From assembly GCA_040005555.1 (NCBI GenBank), contig JBDTYT010000024.1, positions 1-22,159 of the forward strand: DNA of 22,159 nt, given 5' to 3'. Within the stretch, counting starts at the first letter, position 1. Each line of letters begins with the position of its first letter. The notes under the pieces were generated by a model. It saw nothing but the letters and a program-made list of their open reading frames with translations, searched no databases and was not told the DNA's origin. The DNA is from JBDTYT01 sp040005555. GTDB lineage: Bacteria > Actinomycetota > UBA4738 > HRBIN12. The position numbers and the translations under genes were made by a program. Positions 6,146-13,885 of the stretch are shown one piece after another.

Positions 6146-7958
6146 GTCGGGGTCGAAGCAGCAGGGCGGATCCAAGCAACGCGGTCGCTCCAACCAACGC
6201 GGTGGGGCCGATCAAGGCGTGTCCGGGCAGACTGCGAAGAGGAGCGCGCCCAAGGACGCGCGAAACCCGGGCCCGAGACAGGCAGCGAAGGGGCCGTCGA
6301 AGGGCTCGGCGCGCGTGGTGTTCCTCGGCGGCGTCGGCGAGGTCGGCCGCAACATGGCCTGCGTCGAGCTCGGGGGCAAGATCCTCATCGTCGACGTGGG
6401 CCTGTCCTTCCCGCACACGGAGATGCCGGGGATCGACCTCGTGCTGCCGGACTTCGAGTACGTGCGCGAGCACGCGAAGCGGGTCCAGGCCGTCGTGCTC
6501 ACTCACGGTCACCAGGACCACATCGGGGCGCTGCCGTACCTGCTCCGGGACTTCGAACGAGTCCTGCCCGTCTACGGCACGCCGTTCACGCTCGCGCTGC
6601 TCGAGGGCCAGCTCGAGGAGCACGGCGTGCGCGACCGCGCCGAGTTCTTCACCGCCGTCCCTGGTTCGGGGGCATCGACCGGGCCGTTCACGATGCGGTT
6701 CATGCGCGTCACGCACTCGATCCCTGACGGCATGGCGATCGCGATCGATACGCCGTTCGGCTCGATCCTGCACACAGGCGATTTCAAGATCGACCAAACG
6801 CCGCTGGACGGGCGCCCCACCGACCTGCACGCGCTCGCCGAGGAGGCCAACCGCGGTGTCCACTTGCTGTTATCGGATTCCACGAACGCCGAGGAAGCCG
6901 GCTACACGGCGAGCGAGCGCTCCGTGGGTCCGGTCCTGCAGGACATCGTGGGAAGAGCGCCGAAGCTCGTCGTGGTCGCGTGCTTCTCGAGCCACATCCA
7001 TCGCATCCAGCAGGTGATCAACGCGGCTCGCTCGAACGAGCGGGTGGTGGCCTTCCTCGGCCGCTCGATGCATCAAAGCGTCGAGGCCGCGCGCCGGCTC
7101 GGGCTCCTCACCGTCCCCGACGAGGACGTCGTGCTCATCGAGGACCTCGACCGCTTGGATCCCGCCCGTGCGGTCGTGATCTCGACCGGCTCACAGGGCG
7201 AGCCGTACTCGGCGTTGTCCCTGATGGCGGCGCGCCAGCACAAGTGGGTGAAGCTCGGCGCCGGCGACACGGTGGTCCTGAGCTCATCGTTGATCCCGGG
7301 CAACGAGCCGGCCATCCACCGCGTCGTCGATGGCCTGTACCGCACAGGCGCGGACGTCTTCCACGTCCCGGCGGCGCCGGTGCACGCCTCGGGTCACGCC
7401 GCGGCCGAGGAGCTGCGGCTCATGCTCAGCCTCGTGCGTCCGAGGTGGTTCATCCCGATCCACGGCGAGCGCCGGCACCTGTCGCACCACGCCCGCCTCG
7501 CGACCGAGGTGGGCATACCTGCGGACCACGTGATCATCGCCGAGGACGGCGACCTGGTGGAGGTGGGGGAGACGGTGCGGATCGCCGGCCGCGTGGCCGC
7601 CGGCATGACGCTGGTCGACGGCCTCGGCATCGGTGACGTTGGCGAGCTCGTGCTCCGCGACCGACGGAAGCTGTCGGCCGATGGGGTCGTGGTGGTGGTG
7701 GTCACGATCGACGCCCACCATGGGGAGCTCGTGGCGGGCCCGGACCTCGTGAACCGGGGGTTCGTGCTCGACGAGACATCCGGGGACATCCTTGAAGAAG
7801 CGCGGAATCGCGTCATGCTCTCCCTCAAGGACAGCGCCGCGGCCCAAGTGGTCGATCGCGGCGCGCTCGAGCAGAACATCCGCCGCACGCTGAGCAAGTA
7901 CTTCTACGAGATGACCGAGCGCAAGCCGGTGATCTTGCCCGTGATCATGGAGGTCTAG
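6129..7958 (+). CDS. rnj: Ribonuclease J
   Basis: A 609-residue metallo-beta-lactamase/beta-CASP ribonuclease, acting as 5'-3' exonuclease and endonuclease in mRNA decay and rRNA processing. The first strand (ARVVFLGGVGEVGRN) starts at about residue 61. The zinc motif is HGHQDH at 126-131; HxHxDH is intact, with Gln where Glu is usual. Further landmarks are LHTGDFKID, SDSTNAE, STGSQGE and PVHASGH; the tail has the usual C-terminal domain. The first 60 residues are an extra, basic, disordered-looking tail with four hexapeptide-like repeats (residues 8-30, GSKQQG/GSKQRG type). The ATG at 6129 overlaps dapA by 17 bp and has only a weak ribosome site, so a later in-frame start such as the GTG near 6219 cannot be excluded. 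The stop shares one base with the ftsK start. Confidence 0.94.
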   Translation: MPDSSRSGSKQQGGSKQRGRSNQRGGADQGVSGQTAKRSAPKDARNPGPRQAAKGPSKGSARVVFLGGVGEVGRNMACVELGGKILIVDVGLSFPHTEMPGIDLVLPDFEYVREHAKRVQAVVLTHGHQDHIGALPYLLRDFERVLPVYGTPFTLALLEGQLEEHGVRDRAEFFTAVPGSGASTGPFTMRFMRVTHSIPDGMAIAIDTPFGSILHTGDFKIDQTPLDGRPTDLHALAEEANRGVHLLLSDSTNAEEAGYTASERSVGPVLQDIVGRAPKLVVVACFSSHIHRIQQVINAARSNERVVAFLGRSMHQSVEAARRLGLLTVPDEDVVLIEDLDRLDPARAVVISTGSQGEPYSALSLMAARQHKWVKLGAGDTVVLSSSLIPGNEPAIHRVVDGLYRTGADVFHVPAAPVHASGHAAAEELRLMLSLVRPRWFIPIHGERRHLSHHARLATEVGIPADHVIIAEDGDLVEVGETVRIAGRVAAGMTLVDGLGIGDVGELVLRDRRKLSADGVVVVVVTIDAHHGELVAGPDLVNRGFVLDETSGDILEEARNRVMLSLKDSAAAQVVDRGALEQNIRRTLSKYFYEMTERKPVILPVIMEV

Positions 7959-10192
7959 TGCCCGCGAAGAGACGGTCCCGCACGCCCGCGAAGAAGAGAT
8001 CGGCCTCGAGGGCGCGCGTGCCCGTGCGTCAGCACCTCGCGCCGTGGGCGCGCGATGCCCTGGGCATCGGCTTGGTCGTGATCGCGCTCATCTCCATCCT
8101 CGCGCTGTGGTTCCACGCGGCGGGGATCGTCGGTCGAGGGGTCTCCGTCCTGCTCCACGGGTCGGCGGGCGTCGCGGCGGTCGCGTTCCCCGTGATCGCG
8201 CTCTACTGGGGCGTGTTGCTGATCCGCGGCACGGTCGAGGAGGACCGCGTCCGCATGTTCATCGGTTTCCTGCTCGCGTCCGTCGCCATCCTCGGTTTGC
8301 TGTCGCTCGGGCGCGCGAACCCGCGGCCGTTCGGCGGGTACGAGGAGGTGGCGCACTCGGCCGGTGTGATCGGAGCGCTCGTGGGGTGGCCGCTCGGCAA
8401 GCTGCTCTCGGACATCGGTGCCGTGATCGCGTGTACGGGCGCGGTGGTGCTCGGTCTGCTGATCTTCACGGGCACGCCGTTCTCGTCCGTCTGGGAATGG
8501 ATCCGCGGCCTCGTCTCCAGGGGAGAGGCCGAGGGATGGGAGGACGAGGACGACGAGATCGAGATCCTGGAGGAGGAGCCGCCGAAACGCCGGCGCCGCA
8601 CGCTTCTGCGTGACACCCAACCCGAGCTCCCCACCGTCGTTGACCTCCGCGACCAGGACGGGGTGCTGGACGACGAGGTCGACGATGATGACGAGGAGGT
8701 CCCGATCGTCCGTCCGGCCCTCACCGCAGGTGTGTACACGCTCCCGCCGATCGACCTGTTGCGCGAGGCGCCCGATACCGAGGCCGATACGCGCGACGAG
8801 GAGCACACGGTCGAGGCGCTCGAGCGCACCTTCAGAACGTTCGGGGTCCCAGCGCGCGTGCCCGCGGCGCACCGGGGCCCGACGGTCACGCTCTACGAGG
8901 TCGAGGTCGAGGCGGGCACGAAGGTGAACAAGGTCCTCAGCTTGGCCGACGACATCGCGTACGCGCTCGCCACCCCGGACGTGCGCATCATCGCGCCGAT
9001 CCCCGGCAAGTCCGCGATCGGCGTTGAGGTGCCGAACAGGGTGCGCGACTTCGTGATGCTCGGCGACGTCCTGCGGTCCAAGGCCGCCAAGGACGATCAG
9101 CACCCGCTGTCGGTGGCGCTCGGCAAGGACGTGCACGGCCGCGCGCAGATGGTGAACCTCACGAAGATGCCGCACTTGCTCATCGCCGGAGCGACGGGGG
9201 CCGGCAAGTCGAGTCTCATCAACTGCTTCATCACCTCGATCCTCATGCGCACGACCCCGGACGAGGTGAAGCTCGTGCTCGTGGATCCGAAGCGGGTCGA
9301 GCTCGCGCACTTCGCTGACCTCCCGCATCTGCTCTCGCCCGTGATCGTGCATCCCAAGCGGGCGGCCGAGGCGCTCGCGTGGGTGGTGCGCGAGATGGAG
9401 ATGCGCTACGAACTGCTCGCGATGGTTGGGGTGCGCGACATCGACGGCTATCGCCTCGGCATGGCCGAGGGCACCCTGCATGTCCCGCCGGGCCACGAAG
9501 ACGAAGTGGTCGACTTCCCGTACCTCGTCATCGTGATCGACGAGCTCGCCGACCTCATGATGGTCGCTCCGCGCGACGTCGAGGACGCGATCTGCCGCAT
9601 CGCGCAGATGGCGCGCGCTGTCGGCATCCACCTCGTGGTCGCGACGCAACGGCCGAGCGTGGATGTCGTGACCGGCCTCATCAAGGCGAACATCGCATCT
9701 CGCATCGCGCTCATGACGGCGTCGCAGGCCGACTCGCGCGTGATCCTCGACATGAACGGGGCCGAGAAGCTCGTGGGCCACGGCGACATGTTGTTCGCTC
9801 CCTCGTCGGCCTCCAAGCCGATGCGCCTCCAAGCCGCTTGGGTGACCGAGAAAGAGGTGCACGAGATCGCGGCCTTCGTGCGTACGCAGCGGGCGACCGA
9901 GTACGCGACGAACATCGAGGGCATGGCTCGCCCATCGGCCGAGAGCGAAGACGCCGGGCTCGGCGACGATGAGGACCTGCTCGAGCAAGCCACCGAGCTC
10001 GTGATCCGTTCGCAGCTCGGCTCGACGTCCATGCTGCAGCGCAAGCTGAAGGTGGGGTTCGCCCGCGCAGGCCGCCTGATGGACCTCATGGAGGAGCGAG
10101 GGATCGTCGGCCCTTCGCTCGGCTCGAAAGCTCGCGACGTGCTCATCACCTGGGAGGAGTGGGAGGAATCCCATTCGGCGCAGATGGGGTAG
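7958..10192 (+). CDS. ftsK: DNA translocase FtsK/SpoIIIE
   Basis: A 744-residue membrane-anchored ATPase that pumps chromosomal DNA through the division septum. A basic N-terminus (1-25) is followed by four membrane helices at about residues 34-56, 62-89, 98-117 and 152-171. A short acidic linker (192-208 and 235-248) leads to the motor: the alpha domain at about 300-372, Walker A GATGAGKS at 411-418 and Walker B LVIVIDEL at 523-530. The winged-helix gamma domain, which reads KOPS-like DNA signals, is at about 672-732 (LQRKLKVGFARAGRLMDLMEERGIVG). The linker is short, as in SpoIIIE-like proteins. The GTG start at 7958 shares one base with the rnj TAG and has GGAGGT just upstream, pointing to coupled translation. 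It is the last gene of the dapA-rnj-ftsK run and converges with the next gene. Confidence 0.96.
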   Translation: MPAKRRSRTPAKKRSASRARVPVRQHLAPWARDALGIGLVVIALISILALWFHAAGIVGRGVSVLLHGSAGVAAVAFPVIALYWGVLLIRGTVEEDRVRMFIGFLLASVAILGLLSLGRANPRPFGGYEEVAHSAGVIGALVGWPLGKLLSDIGAVIACTGAVVLGLLIFTGTPFSSVWEWIRGLVSRGEAEGWEDEDDEIEILEEEPPKRRRRTLLRDTQPELPTVVDLRDQDGVLDDEVDDDDEEVPIVRPALTAGVYTLPPIDLLREAPDTEADTRDEEHTVEALERTFRTFGVPARVPAAHRGPTVTLYEVEVEAGTKVNKVLSLADDIAYALATPDVRIIAPIPGKSAIGVEVPNRVRDFVMLGDVLRSKAAKDDQHPLSVALGKDVHGRAQMVNLTKMPHLLIAGATGAGKSSLINCFITSILMRTTPDEVKLVLVDPKRVELAHFADLPHLLSPVIVHPKRAAEALAWVVREMEMRYELLAMVGVRDIDGYRLGMAEGTLHVPPGHEDEVVDFPYLVIVIDELADLMMVAPRDVEDAICRIAQMARAVGIHLVVATQRPSVDVVTGLIKANIASRIALMTASQADSRVILDMNGAEKLVGHGDMLFAPSSASKPMRLQAAWVTEKEVHEIAAFVRTQRATEYATNIEGMARPSAESEDAGLGDDEDLLEQATELVIRSQLGSTSMLQRKLKVGFARAGRLMDLMEERGIVGPSLGSKARDVLITWEEWEESHSAQMG

Positions 10193-10222
10193 TTCGTTGG
10201 ATCGGGATGGGGGCCCAGCGAG

Positions 10223-10606
10223 CTAGAGGGCGGCGACGAGCTCGTGCAGCAGCATGAGGGTCTCGCTCTCGCGCTCCTCGTCGACCACGTAGCCGCGCGG
10301 CCAGACCTCCCCGTTCCAGTAGGAGAAGATCTGCGGGTGCGACCAGCCGCGCTCGAGGGCGCTGCCGTAGCCGCGGACGATCTCGCTGCCTTCCCACAGG
10401 GCCCACGGGTTCACGAGGAACCCACCGCGCTGCTCGTCCTTGGAGATCCAGATCGTGCCGACCGGACCCCACAGGCCGTCGTCCTGCTTGCCGGAGACCA
10501 TGAGGTAGCGCACCGCGCCCTCTGCCTCGAGGTAGCTGGGGCTCGGCGCGTCCGCGTACGCGAACGGCGACCTCATCTCCCCACCGACCGGCGTCTCCGC
10601 GTGCAT
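10223..10606 (-). CDS. Hypothetical Trp-rich protein
   Basis: A 127-residue soluble protein I do not recognise. It has seven tryptophans, grouped in GLWGPVGTIWIS, NPWALWEG, GWSHP and YWNGEVWPRG, and an acidic C-terminal helix (VVDEERESETLMLLHEL). There is no signal peptide or membrane segment and no known catalytic motif. Third codon positions are nearly all G or C, which supports a real gene. An open frame extends 20 codons further up, to an ATG at 10666, but those codons (ATA, TTG, GTT, CTT, CGA) do not show that bias. The inner ATG at 10606 has AGGGG 7 nt upstream and is chosen. The gene converges with ftsK (30-bp gap) and lies downstream of ppa on the same strand, separated from it by a hairpin, so it may have its own promoter. 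Confidence 0.66.
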   Translation of the reverse strand: MHAETPVGGEMRSPFAYADAPSPSYLEAEGAVRYLMVSGKQDDGLWGPVGTIWISKDEQRGGFLVNPWALWEGSEIVRGYGSALERGWSHPQIFSYWNGEVWPRGYVVDEERESETLMLLHELVAAL

Positions 10607-10685
10607 CTCGTCGCCCCTGTATCGAAGGCGGATAACGAACGAGCTCAACGATATCCCCCGCAGCATCTCGCAGGTATCGGTCGAT

Positions 10686-10706
10686 GGACGTAAGCCCTTT
10701 ACGTCC
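10686..10706. terminator. Perfect 8-bp hairpin downstream of ppa
   Basis: GGACGTAA and TTACGTCC form a perfect 8-bp inverted repeat around a 5-nt loop, 28 bp past the ppa stop. It could end the leftward ppa transcript. There is no T-run on either side, so it would be a tail-less terminator, or instead a palindromic operator for the hypothetical gene that follows. Confidence 0.4.
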
Positions 10707-10734
10707 CCGCGTACCTGAACGGGCGCTATGGGTG

Positions 10735-11223
10735 TCAGCTCGTCGCGAGGGCCGCCCGCGCCGCCGCGATGACCTCGAGCGCTTCGGCGCGTTCACCGAA
10801 CCCTTCGGTGCCGACCTCCTTGTGCTCGAGGGTCTTGTAGACGGCAAAGAAGTGCTCGATCTCGTTCAGGAGGTTCGGGTTCATGTCCTTGAGATCTTGG
10901 ATGTGCGACCACATCGGGTCCTTGAGCGGCACGCACAGGATCTTCTCGTCCGGTCCCTTCTCGTCGCGCATCCGGAACAACCCGATCGGGCGGGCGGTGA
11001 TCCGGCATCCCGGGAACGTCGGCTCACCGACGAACACCAGCGCATCGAGCGTGTCCCCGTCGCCCGCAAGGGTCCCCTGGATGAAGCCGTAGTCGGCGGG
11101 ATACTGCATCGAGCTGAAGAGCATGCGGTCGAGCACGATGACGCCGCTCACGGGGTCCATCTCGTACTTGTTGCGCGACCCCTTGGGGATCTCGACGACG
11201 ACCGTGACCGAGTCCGGCTCCAC
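10735..11223 (-). CDS. ppa: Inorganic pyrophosphatase (family I)
   Basis: A 162-residue soluble, Mg-dependent pyrophosphatase that hydrolyses PPi and so pulls biosynthetic reactions forward. The family I signature is clear: EIPKGSRNKYE at residues 11-21, RMLFSSMQYPADYGFI at 33-48, and the metal-binding DGDTLDALV at 55-63 with Asp55, Asp57 and Asp60. Length fits the family. The GTG at 11223 gives the standard short N-terminus before EIPKG; an upstream open frame adds Arg-rich sequence that is not part of the family. There is no ribosome site, but a TACACT box lies 6 nt before the GTG, so the mRNA is probably leaderless. The gene is divergent from the RodZ-like gene and its promoter region overlaps that gene's promoter. 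Confidence 0.95.
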   Translation of the reverse strand: MEPDSVTVVVEIPKGSRNKYEMDPVSGVIVLDRMLFSSMQYPADYGFIQGTLAGDGDTLDALVFVGEPTFPGCRITARPIGLFRMRDEKGPDEKILCVPLKDPMWSHIQDLKDMNPNLLNEIEHFFAVYKTLEHKEVGTEGFGERAEALEVIAAARAALATS

Positions 11224-11229
11224 GCCGCG

Positions 11230-11235
11230 AGTGTA
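11230..11235 (-). promoter_or_regulatory. -10 element for ppa (leaderless layout)
   Basis: The minus strand reads TACACT, a TANNNT box 6 nt before the ppa GTG, so transcription would start at the start codon. Its -35 position (17-bp spacer) falls exactly on the opposing TATAAT at 11253-11258 and reads ATTATA, a poor match to TTGACA. Confidence 0.5.
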
Positions 11236-11252
11236 CCTGCGGGCCCCCTGCC

Positions 11253-11258
11253 TATAAT
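11253..11258 (+). promoter_or_regulatory. -10 element (TATAAT) for the RodZ-like gene
   Basis: A perfect TATAAT, rare in DNA this GC-rich, lies 27 nt before the GTG at 11286. A start near 11265 would give a leader of about 20 nt containing GGGAGG (11275-11280). The -35 position falls on the opposing ppa -10 box and is a poor match. Confidence 0.6.
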
Positions 11259-11285
11259 CCGTCGGCCCGTGGCCGGGAGGTGCTG

Positions 11286-12008
11286 GTGCAAAGTTCGACC
11301 GTCGGGGTAGGCCCGGCGCTCCGCAAGGCTCGCCTCGCGCGTGGCGTATCCATCGAGGAGGCCGCGCGCGACACGCGGATCCGGCCCGAGTTCCTCCACG
11401 CGCTCGAGCAGGAGGAGTACGAACGGCTCCTCGGCGACGTGTACGTGCGTGGGTGTCTGCGCTCGTACGCCGCGTACCTCGGACTCTCTCCGGACAAGGC
11501 CGTCGAGCTCTACGCGCAGCACGCGGCCGAGCCCTCTCCGATGGCGAGCGTTCAGCCCGCGAAACCATCGAGCGTTCCGGCGATGGGGGCCCCTCGGCGA
11601 CGGGACAACCACCGATTGATCGGCATGATCGCGGCGGTCGTCCTGGTGCTCGCGGCGGCTTTCGGGCTGCTTTCCGCGCGCAACTCCACTCCGGAGCCCG
11701 CCAACCTGCCCTCGAACACCCCTCCGGAATCCGTGCAAACGAACGGCATCGTCGTGGCCGTCCTCGCGTTGCAGCAGGCCGACGTCACGGTGCGGTCCGA
11801 CGACGGACCCGCTGTCCCGTACACGCTGCGACCCGGCGAAGGACGTTCGTTCGCCGCGGACGTCACGCTCCGGATCGAGCTGTCCCATGGCGCGAGCGCA
11901 CAGATCACGGTGAACGGTGTGGACCAGGGCTTCCCCGGCAAGGCCGGCGGACCGTGGCACAAGACGTACAGCTTCGACGAGGGCCGGTCGTCCTCGCCGA
12001 GCCCGTGA
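11286..12008 (+). CDS. RodZ-like membrane protein with N-terminal HTH
   Basis: A 240-residue protein with the RodZ-type layout. A Cro/C1-like helix-turn-helix covers about residues 7-70 (LRKARLARGVSIEEAARDTRI), then comes a Pro/Ser-rich linker. One transmembrane helix is at 110-131, and an extracytoplasmic beta domain of the DUF4115 kind lies at about 155-230. RodZ links the MreB cytoskeleton to cell-wall synthesis. No mreB is in view, and in actinobacteria the role of such proteins is less clear. GGGAGG lies 5 nt before the GTG at 11286; an in-frame GTG at 11280 overlaps that ribosome site and is therefore rejected. The gene leads into cinA 7 bp downstream and is driven by the TATAAT promoter shared back-to-back with ppa. 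Confidence 0.82.
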   Translation: MQSSTVGVGPALRKARLARGVSIEEAARDTRIRPEFLHALEQEEYERLLGDVYVRGCLRSYAAYLGLSPDKAVELYAQHAAEPSPMASVQPAKPSSVPAMGAPRRRDNHRLIGMIAAVVLVLAAAFGLLSARNSTPEPANLPSNTPPESVQTNGIVVAVLALQQADVTVRSDDGPAVPYTLRPGEGRSFAADVTLRIELSHGASAQITVNGVDQGFPGKAGGPWHKTYSFDEGRSSSPSP

Positions 12009-12015
12009 GCGCGGG

Positions 12016-13278
12016 ATGAGGGCCGAGATCCTCGGGGTCGGGACCGAGTTGCTGCTCGGCCAGATCGCGAACACGAACGCGCAGTGGATCTCGGAGCGCC
12101 TGGCGCAGATCGGTGTGGACGTGTTCCGTCACGAGGTCGTCGGTGACAACGCCCAGCGCATCGTCGACGCGTTCACGCTCGCAGCGTCGCGCGCCGACGT
12201 GGTGATCGCCACCGGAGGGCTCGGTCCCACGCAGGACGACATCACACGACCTGCCCTCGCGGCGGCGGCCGGGCTCGAGCTCGTCCGCGATCCCGAGATC
12301 TCGGAGGCACTCCGCGAGCGCTTCGCCCGGATGGGCCAGGAGATGCCGGAGACGAACCTCCTGCAGGCCGACGTCCCTGAGGGAGCTCGGTATATCGCGC
12401 CGCGGCGGGGGAGCGCACCCGGCCTGGTCGTCCAGATGGGCGACGCGCGTGTGTACGCCCTCCCGGGCGTCCCCGCCGAGATGCGAGAGATGATGGAGGG
12501 CACCGTGCTGCCCGAGCTCGGTGAGCTCGTCGGGCCCTCGGGCATCGCCTCTCGGGTCCTGCGGTGCGTCGGCATGGCCGAGTCGCGGATCGCCGAGCTC
12601 CTCGACGATCTGTTCACGGGTTCGACGAATCCGACCGTCGCGTACCTGGCGGGGGGCGGGGAGGTGAAGATCCGGCTGACGGCGAAGGCGGCTTCGCTCG
12701 GCGAGGCGCAGGAGCTGATCCGCCCGCTCGCCGAAGAGGTGGCCGCGCGTCTGGGCGACGTGGTGTTCACGACCGGTGACGAGGAGCTCGAACAGGTCGT
12801 TGGTCGCGAGCTGAAGGCCCGCGGTCTCACCGTAGCATGCGCCGAATCCCTGACGGGCGGAGGCCTCGCATCCCGGCTGAGCGCCGCGCCCGGTTCCTCC
12901 GCCTTCTTCCGCGGGTCCGCCGTCTGTTACTCCGCGCAGGCCAAGACCGACGTGCTCGGCGTCTCGCAGGCCACGATCGACGGCTTCGGCGTCGTGAGCG
13001 AGGCGTGCGCGCGAGAGATGGCGGCCGGCGCTCTCCGCATCTTCTCGGCGGACGTCGGCGTTGCGACCACCGGCGTGGCCGGCCCGGAGCCGCACGGCGG
13101 CGAGCCTCCCGGCCGGGTTTGGATCGCCTTGGACGCCGGGGATGTGACGCACGCGCGGGGGTTGCGGCTCCCCGGAGATCGCGAGCAGGTGCAACGCTGG
13201 ACGGAGGAAGCCGCGCTCGACCTCGTCCGGCGGTTCCTCACCGGCAAGCCGCTGCCGGAAGACGAACGCGCGATCTGA
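12016..13278 (+). CDS. cinA: CinA family protein (ADP-ribose pyrophosphatase / NMN deamidase)
   Basis: A 420-residue protein with both CinA domains. The N-terminal MoaB/MogA-like (COG1058) domain has GTELLLGQIANTN at residues 9-21, ATGGLGPTQDD at 65-75 and YALPGVPAEM at 147-156. The C-terminal PncC-like amidase domain has CAESLTGG at 275-282 and TTGVAGP at 351-357. In the two-domain family the N-terminal part cleaves ADP-ribose and the C-terminal part deamidates nicotinamide mononucleotide, recycling NAD by-products. The older name reflects co-regulation with competence and recA in some Gram-positives, and here it again stands two genes before recA. The ATG is chosen by homology, 7 bp after the RodZ-like stop; the open frame extends further up but not as real protein. 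The stop shares one base with the thpR ATG (TGATG). Confidence 0.95.
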   Translation: MRAEILGVGTELLLGQIANTNAQWISERLAQIGVDVFRHEVVGDNAQRIVDAFTLAASRADVVIATGGLGPTQDDITRPALAAAAGLELVRDPEISEALRERFARMGQEMPETNLLQADVPEGARYIAPRRGSAPGLVVQMGDARVYALPGVPAEMREMMEGTVLPELGELVGPSGIASRVLRCVGMAESRIAELLDDLFTGSTNPTVAYLAGGGEVKIRLTAKAASLGEAQELIRPLAEEVAARLGDVVFTTGDEELEQVVGRELKARGLTVACAESLTGGGLASRLSAAPGSSAFFRGSAVCYSAQAKTDVLGVSQATIDGFGVVSEACAREMAAGALRIFSADVGVATTGVAGPEPHGGEPPGRVWIALDAGDVTHARGLRLPGDREQVQRWTEEAALDLVRRFLTGKPLPEDERAI

Positions 13279-13856
13279 TGCCCGTGGCTGTGCCGGATCG
13301 TCCGGCGAGGCTCCGGCTGTTCATCGCGATCGACGTTCCCGCGGACGTGCGAGCGCTCCTCGATGAAGCGGTCGCGCCGTGGCGAGAGCGGTTCCCGGCG
13401 GGCCGGTGGGTCCCGATCGAGAACTGGCATGTGACCCTCTCGTTCCTCGGGTCGACGCCGCCCGATGTCGTCGGATGGATCTCATCGAGGCTGGGCGAGG
13501 TCGCCGGGGTCACCCACCCGTTCGGATCTCGCGTCGAAGGCCTGGGGGCGTTCCGATCGCTCAGGCGAGCTCGCGTGCTCTGGGCGGGCCTGCACGACGA
13601 TGAGGGCGCGCTGGCTCGGCTCGCCGGCGAGCTGGGGGTCGCCCTCGAGGCGGAGCTCACCCCCGAGCGGCGAGGCTTCACGCCACACCTCACCGTCGCG
13701 AGGTTCGACCCACCCGTCGAGCTCGGCGAGGAGCTGGGTCGTGTGGTCGTACGGTCCCAGCCGTTCGCTGTCGACCGCATCACGTTGTACCGCAGCCATC
13801 TCCGGCGGCCGGCGCCCGTCTACGAGCCGGTCGCCGTGTTCCCGTTTGCGGGGTGA
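13278..13856 (+). CDS. thpR: RNA 2',3'-cyclic phosphodiesterase (2H family, ThpR)
   Basis: A 192-residue protein of the 2H phosphoesterase (2'-5' RNA ligase/ThpR) family, which opens 2',3'-cyclic phosphate ends of RNA. The two HxTx catalytic motifs are present: HVTL at residues 51-54 and HLTV at 137-140, each in its usual setting (NWHVTLSFLG and TPHLTVARF). RLFIAID at 13-19 is the typical first strand. The ATG overlaps the cinA stop by one base, indicating coupled translation with cinA. The stop is directly followed by the recA promoter: the recA -35 begins at the next base. The physiological RNA substrate is unknown for most members. Confidence 0.92.
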   Translation: MPVAVPDRPARLRLFIAIDVPADVRALLDEAVAPWRERFPAGRWVPIENWHVTLSFLGSTPPDVVGWISSRLGEVAGVTHPFGSRVEGLGAFRSLRRARVLWAGLHDDEGALARLAGELGVALEAELTPERRGFTPHLTVARFDPPVELGEELGRVVVRSQPFAVDRITLYRSHLRRPAPVYEPVAVFPFAG

Positions 13857-13885
13857 TTGACCCCGAACACGTGTTCGATTATCCT
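13857..13885 (+). promoter_or_regulatory. recA promoter (TTGACC, 17 bp, TATCCT)
   Basis: TTGACC at 13857-13862 and TATCCT at 13880-13885 are separated by exactly 17 bp, a good sigma70-type promoter. Transcription should start near 13892, giving a leader of about 45 nt that contains AGGGGG (13922-13927). The LexA box fills most of the spacer, so LexA binding would block RNA polymerase. The -35 abuts the thpR stop codon. Confidence 0.82.
13864..13877. promoter_or_regulatory. LexA (SOS) box of recA
   Basis: CGAACACGTGTTCG is a perfect 14-bp palindrome and matches the Gram-positive/actinobacterial LexA consensus CGAAC-N4-GTTCG at every fixed base. It lies between the -35 and -10 of recA, the classic repressing position. 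It predicts that recA (and perhaps recX) is induced by DNA damage. Confidence 0.92.

Noticed and set aside
6504..6521. Gln instead of Glu in the RNase J zinc motif (HGHQDH)
   Set aside because: The changed position is a free x in HxHxDH; all metal ligands are present, so activity is not in doubt.
7955..10174. A 739-codon open frame antisense to ftsK
   Set aside because: Its product is Arg/His/Asp/Glu-rich with no domain, and it mirrors the G/C third-position bias of ftsK. FtsK itself is unmistakable. The same applies to the long antisense frames over 1515-2765, 11905-13194, 17621-18949 and 20176-21708.
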